Program-made: the position numbers and the translations under genes
DNA from: Dipteris shenzhenensis
Lineage: Eukaryota; Polypodiophyta; Polypodiopsida; Gleicheniales
Reading direction: 5' to 3' (one strand)
DNA length: 64,000 nucleotides
NCBI GenBank assembly: GCA_047967505.1
Contig: CM106538.1
Notes under the pieces: generated by a model
Told to the model about the DNA's origin: nothing
What the model saw: the letters and a program-made list of their open reading frames with translations, nothing else
The model's database searches: none
In this document: positions 21,143 through 32,000 of the stretch, piece by piece
How the letters are laid out: the number at the start of each line of letters is the position of its first letter
Numbering within the stretch: position 1 is the first letter of the stretch

Positions 21143-21631
21143 GACGACACCGAAGAAGCGACATCACAAAGACGGAGTTCAAGGCACAGGCTCAAGTTGG
21201 GCATGGGAGGAGGATTTAGAAGAGGAACATCGCAGAGAAGAGCGGTGCAAGAAGTTCAAAGTGGACAAGAGGCCATCGAGCCATGTTCGAGTGTGCCTGT
21301 ACGGCCTCCACCAAGAGTCAGGAAGCCATACAGAGTGAAACCAAGAGCAAGAGCCCTAAGAGAGATCAAACAACTATAGAAGAGCACCGAGAACCTGATC
21401 CTGCATGCTCCTTTCCAATACGTTGTACGAGAGGTAGCACAGGGGTACAAGGATGATGTGTGCTTCAGCATGAGAGATATGGGGATGCTTTGAGAGGCTA
21501 TGGAGCAAGTTACCATCACCTTCTTTGAGGACACCAACTTGTATGCCATCCACACAAAACGTGTCACCGTCATGGACAAAGATATGGCTCTGGCAGAGCA
21601 GTTAGAGATGGATCCCACTCTTAGGCCATAG
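21143..21631 (+). pseudogene. Second histone H3-like sequence, broken by two stops
   Basis: One frame reads through the H3 core with a TAG at 21377-21379 and a TGA at about 21488-21490, ending at a TAG near 21629-21631. Visible matches to H3 in order: VRKPYRVKPRARALREIK (like VKKPHRYRPGTVALREIRR), then after the TAG KSTENLILHAPFQYVVREVA, EAMEQVTITFFEDTNLYAIH and TKRVTVMDKDMALAEQL. Unlike the transposon copy it resembles canonical H3 (FEDTNL, no Trp84). The N-terminal tail (RRGTSQRRAVQEVQSG) is poorly conserved and has no ARTK start. The TAG sits at the H3 Gln55 position and the TGA at Gln93. No Ulp1 remnant follows. It lies about 90 bp outside the right TIR, so it is not part of the delimited element; it may be a relic of a related insertion or a processed H3 copy. 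Confidence 0.75.
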
Positions 21632-21839
21632 AATATCATGGAGCCCACCCTTAGGACTTAACCATCCCCTTGTCCTTGAAGGCACAACGTTTTATCTAAT
21701 GCCCATAGGGCAAACACTTTTAATAAAATATATTTTGATTTTGTACATTATCATATTGTTAACTTCTCCATGTTTATGATGCATTGTGCTTTTCATTTTC
21801 AATGTTTAAAAAGTAAATAATGTATTCTGTCAAATTTAG

Positions 21840-23225
21840 GTGGAATATCACCGTGCCGCAAAAGACAAAAGTGTCTGGGTTGTCGCAAGGAGCCCAGACA
21901 GCCCAAAACCCACTGCAGTGCATGATGGAAATTTTAATCTACAAGTGTGGGTGTCAAGAGCCTCTTTTAACGTAGGATTGGGAAATAGTGGAATGTTTGA
22001 TATTATTGACGACGGACTAGTGGCCATTACTCCTTTCATAGTAAGTCCTCGGGAGATTGAGGTGCAGCCAACTACGTCAATTAAGAGGAAAAATAAGCGA
22101 CTCTCAACATCGATAGAGGTTTTGTGGAAGTGAGTAATTTCTAACCAAAGAGGAGAAGGGAGGATTTGGAATACAAGAAGGGGAGAAAAAGGAGAAATCA
22201 AAAGAGATCCATGCTATTAAAGATTTCTTGGTCTTGCATGCGGTGCATGATGGAAATTTTAATCTACAAGTGTGGGTGTCAAGAGCCTATTTTGATGTAG
22301 GACTAGGAAGTAGCGGAATGTTTGATATTACTAACGATGGACTGTCTCTAAGTTGTGTAGGAATACCTTTTGGTCATGGATAATGAAATGTACAATCCTT
22401 CAACTTTACTTGAAATGGTGAAAAGGTAGGCAAGCATCTAGAGAAATGCTTGAAAAATGTCCATTTTATCCCTCATGCAACATCAATCAATATGTTTGAC
22501 TAGTACAAGCTGTCCATAAATTGTAGGTCGAGCATTTTGGCATTTTCATAGGTTTTCTTATAAGAAATGGGGTTCACACGTTTATAGTGCGGATGTAATT
22601 CTTTTGGACATGCCCACTAGCATGGCAGTGGAGGGTTTCAATGGCTTGCATGAATGGAATAAGAGGTAATGCTTGGACTAAGTGTGGAAATGTTAAACGA
22701 TTCAAGATGGTTGCTATTGATTTTTTCTACCACGTATAGATGAGAGACAGAGTTGCAGATATGACTGCATACATCTGCGGGGCATGGATACTTTTGGAGG
22801 AGACTTACTGGAAGACATGTAAAGATTCCTTGTTTTGGACTATATTTTTTTGTTAGTTTATTTTACCAACATATACGATGTTTCTTTTGCAAGAAGTGTG
22901 TTGATTGTTTGGAGCAGTACGTACCTAGACATTGGAAAGTTTTTGGGGCTTGTTGTTATTGTTGTTTGTTGTTAACTCTTACTTTGATTTTGTCATGCTA
23001 ATCTAGGAGATGGCTTTATACAATTTCTATTGCAAGCTGAGTGCTACAAAATTGTATGAAGAAAGAGAAAGACAAGTTGAAGAAAGGTTGTTCAATTTGA
23101 AAAGTAATGGAAGGACCCACCTACTTCCACAATCTCAATGGACAATAGACAACAATGCCAACATCGCATTGAGGGAAAGTACATATTTGTTTTGGGATTA
23201 CATGTCAAACATAGCTAGCCACTAG
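21840..23225 (+). pseudogene. KDZ-like transposase remnants with an internal 103-bp duplication
   Basis: Positions 21840-22130 read DKSVWVVARSPDSPKPT then VHDGNFNLQVWVSRASFNVG and LGNSGMFDIIDDGLVAITPF. A CxxC-like pair followed by DGNF is typical of KDZ transposases, where the Asp is catalytic; here the Cys residues have become Ser. Positions 22229-22332 repeat 21922-22025 with about 90% identity, 307 bp downstream. Further decayed coding (22550-22830) and a short open piece at 23010-23225 (QVEERLFNLKSNGR) may belong to the same gene. Family call tentative. Confidence 0.45.
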
Positions 23226-26032
23226 CTATGCTCTTTACGGTTGCATTTGATTAAAAACTCGTGAAATTCACCAAAAAAAAACTCAAAAAATGTCAAAACC
23301 CCTTTCTTATACTATGATATTAAACTTCCTCAAGGAGTATTTTGTAAGTCGATCTAGTTAGATTTACCTTTATCTCGTGAATTTTATCCCCCCTTATCAC
23401 TCCTCCATTGTGTCCATATAGTTTCACATTTTTTATTTCCCATCGATGTACATATTTTGTTTGGCATCCTCTAATATGCTCATCTCATGCATCTAAGATG
23501 ATGTTAAGCAATTGCCATTCATTTTTCTCTCTTTGACGAGGACTTTCATTTTTATTTGCTAGAAGCTTTGCATGTCACTGTCATTATGACTTGTCTTAGC
23601 TAGCCCAATTCTATAGCATGGACCTATATGACTTAAAACTAGACATTTTAATATTGTGTGTTAGCTTAACAAGATTACTTCTTAGGAGAAGTAAACCTAT
23701 GATAGAATTTATTTTTTCTTGAGAATTTTGGATTTTTAATATAGGTGTAATAAACATCCTGGAAGTATAATAAAAGAATTTTGGATTTTTAATGTAAAGA
23801 ATCTGTAAATGTCAATAACAATTAATATTAAAAAATAATAGGTCAACAAAGTTTTGTTTGGTAGTCATTCTATCAGATTTTGTTTTTTGTTATGTTCTAA
23901 ATAGTAACTAGCTGATTTTGACTATTCAAATCGTCCAATCCACTAATATTAGATACACTAGCCAAGAATGGTATTAATGCCATTGGCACAAAATTGGCAA
24001 TCATGTTGTTGAAGATTCACAAGTTGCATCAAATTATGTCTCTAACATCAAATTATGACTTACAGACAGCATGACACACATAGCCCCGAAGTAAAATGTG
24101 CATTGCAAGGCTTACATGGCCTTTCCAACTAGTGTGTAAACTTGTGACTAATGTCTAGTGTTGGCATATGCTAGTATTATGGGGAACATCATCTTGTAAT
24201 CTGATTTTCCATTCAATATCATCCATTTTGTGTGGAGCATCATATGACAATGGTCTCACAAATGGAGGGTATTATTGAATGTGTGTGGACAGACGATCCT
24301 TGTGTGGATTATAATCACTTGTTGGATTATGAATAATATGCACACGATCTCGAGTCTCAACAATCTCACTATTGCCAAAAGCATTCAAAGCCTTTAGAAG
24401 ACTCAAATGAGAGCCTCGACTCCTATGATTGCACAAGGAACTCTGTGCTCCGACAAGACCATGACATAATAGCAACCTACCATCAATTATCCTTTCGAAC
24501 CCATGAGCTCCCACTAGACCTAATCATCCAAGGCCACACAAGCTATTCAAGGCTTTTAGCCTTTGCAAGGCCCAACACAAGGGTCCTTGAGCTTACATGT
24601 TTGTATCTCAATGCACACGACACAATCATGCAAACACAAGCAGCAACATTTTCAAACACTACCCACACACCCAAGCATAAACATACAATAGTACACATCA
24701 CAAGCAAACAGTGCAAGCAAGTAAACACAGCTTTGCAACCCCACAATGCATGTCAAGCATAGCCACATAGCTCACACGCTGAATATACTATAAGCAACGC
24801 ACAACATAACACACAACTCATGCACACACAACCACAAAAACGCATGCATAACATAAGAAAGGGCAAGAATGAAGCACAACACATCGTGCACATAGGCTAC
24901 ACACAAGCAGCCATGCAACACACAGCACAGACAAAAAAGTCCTAGAACTCGCAATGATGCAACGATAGACGCACAAAGTAGATGACAGACAACGCAATAA
25001 TGACAACAAAGAAGATGACAGGAAGAAGAAGTTGACAACATGGAAACCTCTCACACACATTATCTACGTGTGGCACATAATCAGAACTTTGGTTAACTGA
25101 ACTCTAGTAGGTTAGTTGAGCCCAACTAACCCCAACAATCCAACCAATTATTGTAGCATGGATGTTGACGTTCGTGGTGGCGGATTTGCACCTTTACAAA
25201 AGACAGTACATGAAATATGCTTTTGGAGGATTATTGGATCATCTATTGAGGATTACAAATCACTGCAATCAGCCTGAGAGCTGGACCGGTTCTTTAAGGC
25301 TCTCGCAAATGCTAAAATAGAAAAATCAAAGCAAATGCAAGTTAAACCATTCTAGTATCAAGAGTTTAAAAAATTTATGTCAACAAATAAGCAATAGATT
25401 CCACTTGGAGGTCATGCATACCAGCTTTGAAGAAAATTTCAGGGGAAACACACCTTTTCATCTCCAAAATGGCCCACTGGACCTTGAATCCCCTAAAGAA
25501 ACTAACTATTGCACGAACCACCATTTTTATCGGCTCCATGTTTGAGTTTTGGGGAGGGGGGGAAAGGTCCAGAAAATGTATTCGAATGTAAACAAATCAC
25601 CAGTCATGATACTCAGAAAGCAATAAAAACTGGCTACTTGTCCTCCAACCCAAAGCCCTTAGAAAGAGGCCAGGCCAACCCTAAACACCTGCAGACCCTA
25701 AAAGGCATCATCTGAAAGGAATTCCGATATGAGGTGCAGGAGAATAATGTACAAGGCCAGACTGTTGTCAGCAGTTCACGTGGAATGCACTGCAGAGATG
25801 TAGTGAACCTGTGTTTCATCCATCTCTTTTGAACTTCAAAAAATGACTTGTTTACTCCACTAGAACCAGAAATAGCCTGGATATAATGCCCATTCCTGAA
25901 GAGAATCCCAACTCTTCTTCTCAAGCTATAGCACAAGCATTAGAGAATAATAGCAGACATTGCAATAGTGGACCGTTTTCCATTGTCAGATTCCATATAG
26001 AATATGCACATATTTAATGCCCATCAATCTAA
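23226..26032. other. Intergenic, nothing clear
   Basis: AT-rich sequence, with a CA/ACA-rich low-complexity part at about 24590-25060. The last kilobase presumably contains the 3' UTR and downstream region of the WRKY gene on the minus strand. No gene supported. Confidence 0.5.
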
Positions 26033-29000
26033 TCATTGACCTAGTGCCAATCTCTGGACAATGCCCTGGGTTAATGAAGAGGGGTTTGATAACGTTGGCT
26101 GAAGTGAACTTGGATTCACATGGCTCTCACTTTTCTCCTCCTTTGGCACCAAGGCCATTTCTTGTCCAAAAGATGGAGCTCTCTGCAGCAAGTGTCCGCT
26201 GATTCCTGGATTCATCATGCTCATTGAAGTTGGGATCAAGGTCTCTGAACCTCCTCCGGAAAAGTCCAAGCTGATGGTCCTGCCATAGCCCTTAAACTTA
26301 TCCTGCAGCAACTTCCCCATCAAACATTGATCATGTAGTGAGGTAGTCCTTGTAGCTGTATTGGTACTGGAAACATTGGCGATGGTATGAGCATTGGGAA
26401 GAGGAGCCGCAGTGACAGCTGATCCAGCACTATCGTGACTGCTGTTTCTTGCAGCTGGTACATCGTGATTATGTTTTCCCTCATATGTCGTTATAACAGC
26501 TTTGGGATCTGTTGACGAACGTTCCACATGTTTTCGAACAGAGCAGCCCAGGTTTGTACATTTATAGTAGCTCCTGCATCATGCAGGCAAGGTAGGAATC
26601 AAGTTGATACCTCCAAAGCATCCATACAGGCGCATCATTCCTTCAAGCATACCTTATAGTGACATTAACACATTCAGAACCTATGTCTGGCCTCAATCCA
26701 CATTAATCTTTCTCCTTCTAGAGAGAACATCAACCCATTTACAATAAATTGTAGTCCATCAACTCTTGTGAGATCAATAAAAAATATACTCTTCACTATT
26801 ATCTCCTCCAACGTAAAGCACATACAAAAATGGGGTATGGGGAAGCACCCACCCGTGTGCCCACATGCACACCCCCCATGAAGATTAAAACAGCAACCCC
26901 ATACCAGCAAGCACACAAATTCATACATGCTCACATGCAGACATTCAAATGGACATGTGGGCATCAATTAACGTACAGATTCCTTTTAAGAAACACAAAT
27001 TTCCCATGTTTCTTTTCCCAATCTACATCCCCAGTGCAGCACTCCTAATTGCAAGATGAAAATCTGTTGAAAATACAGAATTATATGTCACTTTGCTATA
27101 GTGATGTTTGAGAATGATGCTCTAACAAGAAAGATGCACTTAAGCAAATAAAACCACGATATAAAGCAACAAGATAACCTGACATTCGTCAGTATATAAG
27201 TATTGCCCAAGCTCCATCAAACATGCGACTGGTTATCATGTTCTCCCTGGACCTTGTACTACTACCATTCTTTTCAAAATAAATTGACTTGCAATAGCTC
27301 CTTTGTAGCATATGGCCTAACTCATAAAGCTATTCTCTGCTTAGGCCTACATCCGTTGTAGCCAAATGCCTGATTTTGAAATTCAAGGCTTCACTATAAA
27401 CATTTGACCTTCTGAATCAACACTTAGAATAACCATTGTATCCCAAACTTTCCTGTTTGTGGCCTTCGCAAGTATGCGACATATGTCCACACACTCTTTG
27501 GCAAGGTTAACTTTTTAGCCCACCGTCAACTGAAGGCAAGTGCAGGCCCTTCACACGTTCCCTCTTCCCAAGGGAAGCAATCAGACAGAGGACCCTCAGG
27601 ACATCCCATAGACACCTAAGGGAAAGATCTGGCCTTGTGTAGGGACCAGTTTGGCCACCCTTTTGGGGCATATAGCCCGACCTGCAGGTTGGCTATCTAG
27701 CAGAGGTGGGCTGACCTCTTGGTCGGCCTCCTAGGCTGGAGCACAGCCCCTTTTAGGGCAGGTGGAGGCCAGCCCCTAGTGGGCCTGATATAGGGGCCAG
27801 GAGGAGCAGTCGGCCATGCAGCAGATGGGGGTTGCCCCCCCCTAGAGCTGGGTCGGCGGTTTTCTAGGGCAGGGGGTCAGCTATACGCCCCCCTGTTGGT
27901 CGGTTGGTTGAGGCTGGGGTTGACCCTATATATAGGGCCCCCTCCCCTCATTTGTTTTCATCTTCTCAGGTGGTTTTTGCCCAGTGATATAGAGGGATTT
28001 TACCAGGAGATCACATGTGCAGTCTCTCTCCCTTTCTCTCCCTCTTTCTCCCTGTGTGCATTTCTTTGTTGAGTGCTCTCTCACCCACAGTGTGTGTCCA
28101 TTCCGCTGTGCACTCACATGGTATCAGAGCACAGATTGGCTCAGGATCCTAGAGGGGTGGAGAGGTCGTAGAGCCAGCAAGCTGTGCGGAGCTATAGGCC
28201 AGGAGTATGAGGCGTTTCCAGGGCAGAACGTGCGTGGAGGATTTGAGAGGGAGACATGGGCTGTTTTAGGTTAAGAGGGGGCGTTACAGAGGCTGCTGTT
28301 TTCGTCCAGAAACCTCTTCTTTTTCCACCCTGTCTCCTCCCTCCTTGTATAGATCTATGCAGACCAGCAAAGTGTGGTGTTCAAGGCGAGATTGATTGAG
28401 CAGTGGACTGGGAGTGTCAGAGATTGAGGTGCCTAGTAATTCAGCCTGAGGAGATCTAGAGGTGGGACAAGAGGGTGGAGTTGCTGCAGATTTCCTTCTC
28501 CAACAACCTTGACAGCCCCTTCACATCTGTTCTTGCCTGTATCTCTTTCTCTTAGTATTCTTTCCAACCACTCTCCGTATTCTCTCCTGTTTTTTCCACA
28601 TGGCTGATATGGCAGAGAACAAGACGAGAATTCCAGTGTTGCCCACCTTCCCGGTAGACCGGCAGTTGGATGGGCTCAATTAAAGCATCTAGCGGGTGAT
28701 GATGGAGTCTGTGTTACAGTCATACAACCTGGTAGATTTCATCTTGATAGGTGTTGCTCGACCAGATCCCCTGGCAAAGGACCTTGGCATCTTGGAGGAG
28801 CAGGAGGCCGAGACCCTGTCTCAGCTCTGGGACCGTGTCAATGCCAGTGTAAGATCCTTTATATTTCTTAACTGTACTCCTCAGGTGATTAATCATGTGA
28901 AGCACATGACAGTGGCCAAAAGTATATGCGAGCATTTGGTGTCCACGTATACCCAAACCTCTCCCGTGAAGAGGGTTTCATTGGAGGTCCAAATGAGGTT

Positions 29001-32000
29001 GTTGGATCCTAAGAAGTCTTCATCGATGCAGGACCACATCAACAAGTTAAAGGAGCTTCAGCAGAAGATCCTCCAGGCAAGGAAGCAAATATCATCCGAG
29101 GACATGGCCATAACTCTACTATCCCAATTATCCTCTCAGTATGGGGCCTTCTATTCATCCTTGATCACCAGTGGTAGGGTGAATGAGTTGACCTGGGAGG
29201 AATTGGTCCCCATGGTGCTTGACCAGGAGGCGCGCTTCGTCGATCGTACCTATGACAGTCAGCCCAAGGCTCTGACAACTGATTAGAAAGGCAGAAAGTA
29301 GTTGACAGCTGAGGAACGAGAAGCTCTTGAGGCATCCCATATGTGTAACCGATGTGGCCAGAAAGGTCATGATTGGCGTCAGTGTCCCCCAAGGAACGTT
29401 GAGGGGGTCCAATAACCAATTGGCCAATAGTGTTGTTGCTGCGACCATGTATACTCCAGCCTTCTAGTACCACGAGGCAGGCACTACCAACAGGCTTTCC
29501 AGATCTAGATGGAGGATTGCTTGCATGTTTGTAGCAACGAGACCTGCCAATCAGGTGCACGCGGAAGGGAGTCATTGATCGAGGCAAGCTTTCACGCAGA
29601 ACCTCGAACCACAAGAAGTTGATCCCGCTGACTCGAGTGGCAGTATGTTACCAGTTTGTATTTTTGTTTAGACATTATGACCTGGCAGATCCAGAGGGGG
29701 TCTCCTAGTGCTCTGCTGCAGCTATTGTCTGATGCTGCTGAAGATCCGGATGGGTCAGTAGATTGCCAATTCGGGAACCCAGACACAGTTGATTGATCCT
29801 TGTGAGCTGTTATATGCCCGTTGCCATTGGAGCACTAAAGTTCATCGATCTGGCGACAGTGTACCAATTTGAACTTGAGATGGGGCTTCAGAGGGGGCTA
29901 TCTAGCTCTACGATACAGGTGCCCATCCAAGGAAGCAGACCTTGCACCGGAGGCAGTATCAGTTGGATTATTGTTCTAGGATCCTCTATTAGAGTCATGT
30001 ACTAGGTACAGCAGTTGGATTGTTGTACCAGATGACCCAGTGTATGAGTATCAAACCACAGGAGTATTCCTAGCACCAGTGGCCTGGGAGCAAGAGTTTC
30101 AAGTTTCCAGCAATTGTGTTGAGGCGGTTCGTGCCACAAGGGGGCTTCTTCCACACTACTTGTAGCGGTCTTCAATGGTGGAATCTGGACCATCACACAA
30201 TGGATTCCTCCAGTTGTTCCAACGACACACCCAACTCCCTTGCATCTCTGTTCCATCTAGGAGCTGAAAGGGGGTGTTAGAGGTCAACATCAATTAATGT
30301 CATCTAGAGAGAGGGCTTGCTTGTGGCTGTGCCCGCCTAGTGAGTGAGGCTAGGGTAGATGAGTGAAGGCCATGGTTGTGGGTGTGCCCGCCCCCTTGTG
30401 AGGCTTAGGTAGAGTAGGGGTTGGCACGACTCATGGCATAGGTTGGGGCCCTCTGGATCTATTGGCACGATACCCTCTGCTAGAGGGGTTGCTGCCCATG
30501 TGCGGGGCTGTTCAGGGCCTTCCTGAGGCTTGCTTTGCTACCACGAGGCAGCCCCTTCTGAGGCACCATGGTTGGGCTTTTTTAGGGGCCAATTCGGCCA
30601 CCCTCTTTAGGCAAATAGCCCGACCTGCAAGTTGGCTATCTAGGGGCCAAGAGGCAAATGGCGGTTGGCCCCCCCTAGGGCTGGGTCGGTTTTATAGGGC
30701 AAGGGGGCGGCTATATGTGAAGGTGAAGGAAAGAGGGAGAAGTACAAGAGGGAGAGGGTGAGAGAGAGGAGAGACACTCAAGATGCGGGTGTGAAGTGAT
30801 GAGCCACACCACAAACTCCTAAGTTTTATTAGGATTAGGTTTTCCCCCTATGACTGTCTTAAGACAGTCATAGGTGTCATATCTTTAATAAAGGGGTGGC
30901 AATGTGCCTTTACCCCAACAACCTCCCACCTAAAGGCCAATATGCCTAAAGGGGAGAAAAGAATAAAAATTACAGCAATATAAAGTTACTGTATACAAGA
31001 CCATAAAATAAGAGTGGTCTCATCCTAATCCCATGATGTGGCGGCAATGTGCAAACCGCTCTGTAGGCAAGCTCTTAGTGAGCAAATCTGCAGGATTATC
31101 ATCAGTATGCACTTTCACAAGCTCAAGTCGCTTGTCTTCCAGTACCTCCCTGATGAAATGATATTTCACATCTATGTGCTTGGTCTTTTGATGAAAGACC
31201 GGATTCTTTGCCAACATGATAGCACTCTGACTATCACAATGCAAAATTGGCATATCTCCTGTAATGCCCAAATCTCCCACCAGCCGAGTAAGCCATATTG
31301 CTTCCTTGCAAGCCTCAGTGGCTACAACATATTCAGCTTCAGTAGTTGACAGTGCAACGCATTTCTGCAACCGAGACACCCATGATATAGCACCTCCTAC
31401 AAATGTGAAAATACAACCGGTAGTAGATTTCCGGTTATCTGCATTCCCTGCATAGTCTGAATCTGTAAAACCATGCACCAATGCATCCTGCTTACCATAG
31501 CATATGCACAAGTCTTTGGTACCCTTGAGATACCTCAAGACACCTTTCACTGCTTCCCAGTGCCGCTTGCCTGGATTTGCCATATACATGCTGATGACTC
31601 CCACCGCAAAAGCAATATCCGGACGAGTGGCAACCATGGCATACATCAAAGAACCAACTGCAGATGCATACGGAACCTTGGCCATTTCAGCCTTATCATC
31701 ATCTGATCTGGGGCTGTCCTTACTGCTGAGTTTTAAATGTGGAGGCAACGGGGTACTAATAGACTTCCCCCCCTCCATTTTAAACCTCTGCAATACTTTG
31801 TCAATGTACTCCTTTTGTGACAGAAACAAAAGTCCCTTGGACCTGTCACGAGTAATCCGCATGCCAAGAATATGGTTTGCATCACCCAAGTCTTTCATGT
31901 CAAAAGACTTATGCAGTTGTTTCTTTAAAGCACTAATCTCATGCTGAGATTTACTAGCAATCAGCATGTCATCCACATATAGAATGAGTAGCATCAAACT

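Noticed and set aside
24590-25060. Frames rich in Cys/Val/Leu or His/Thr on both strands
   Set aside because: Produced by CA/ACA-rich low-complexity sequence; no motif and no splice logic.
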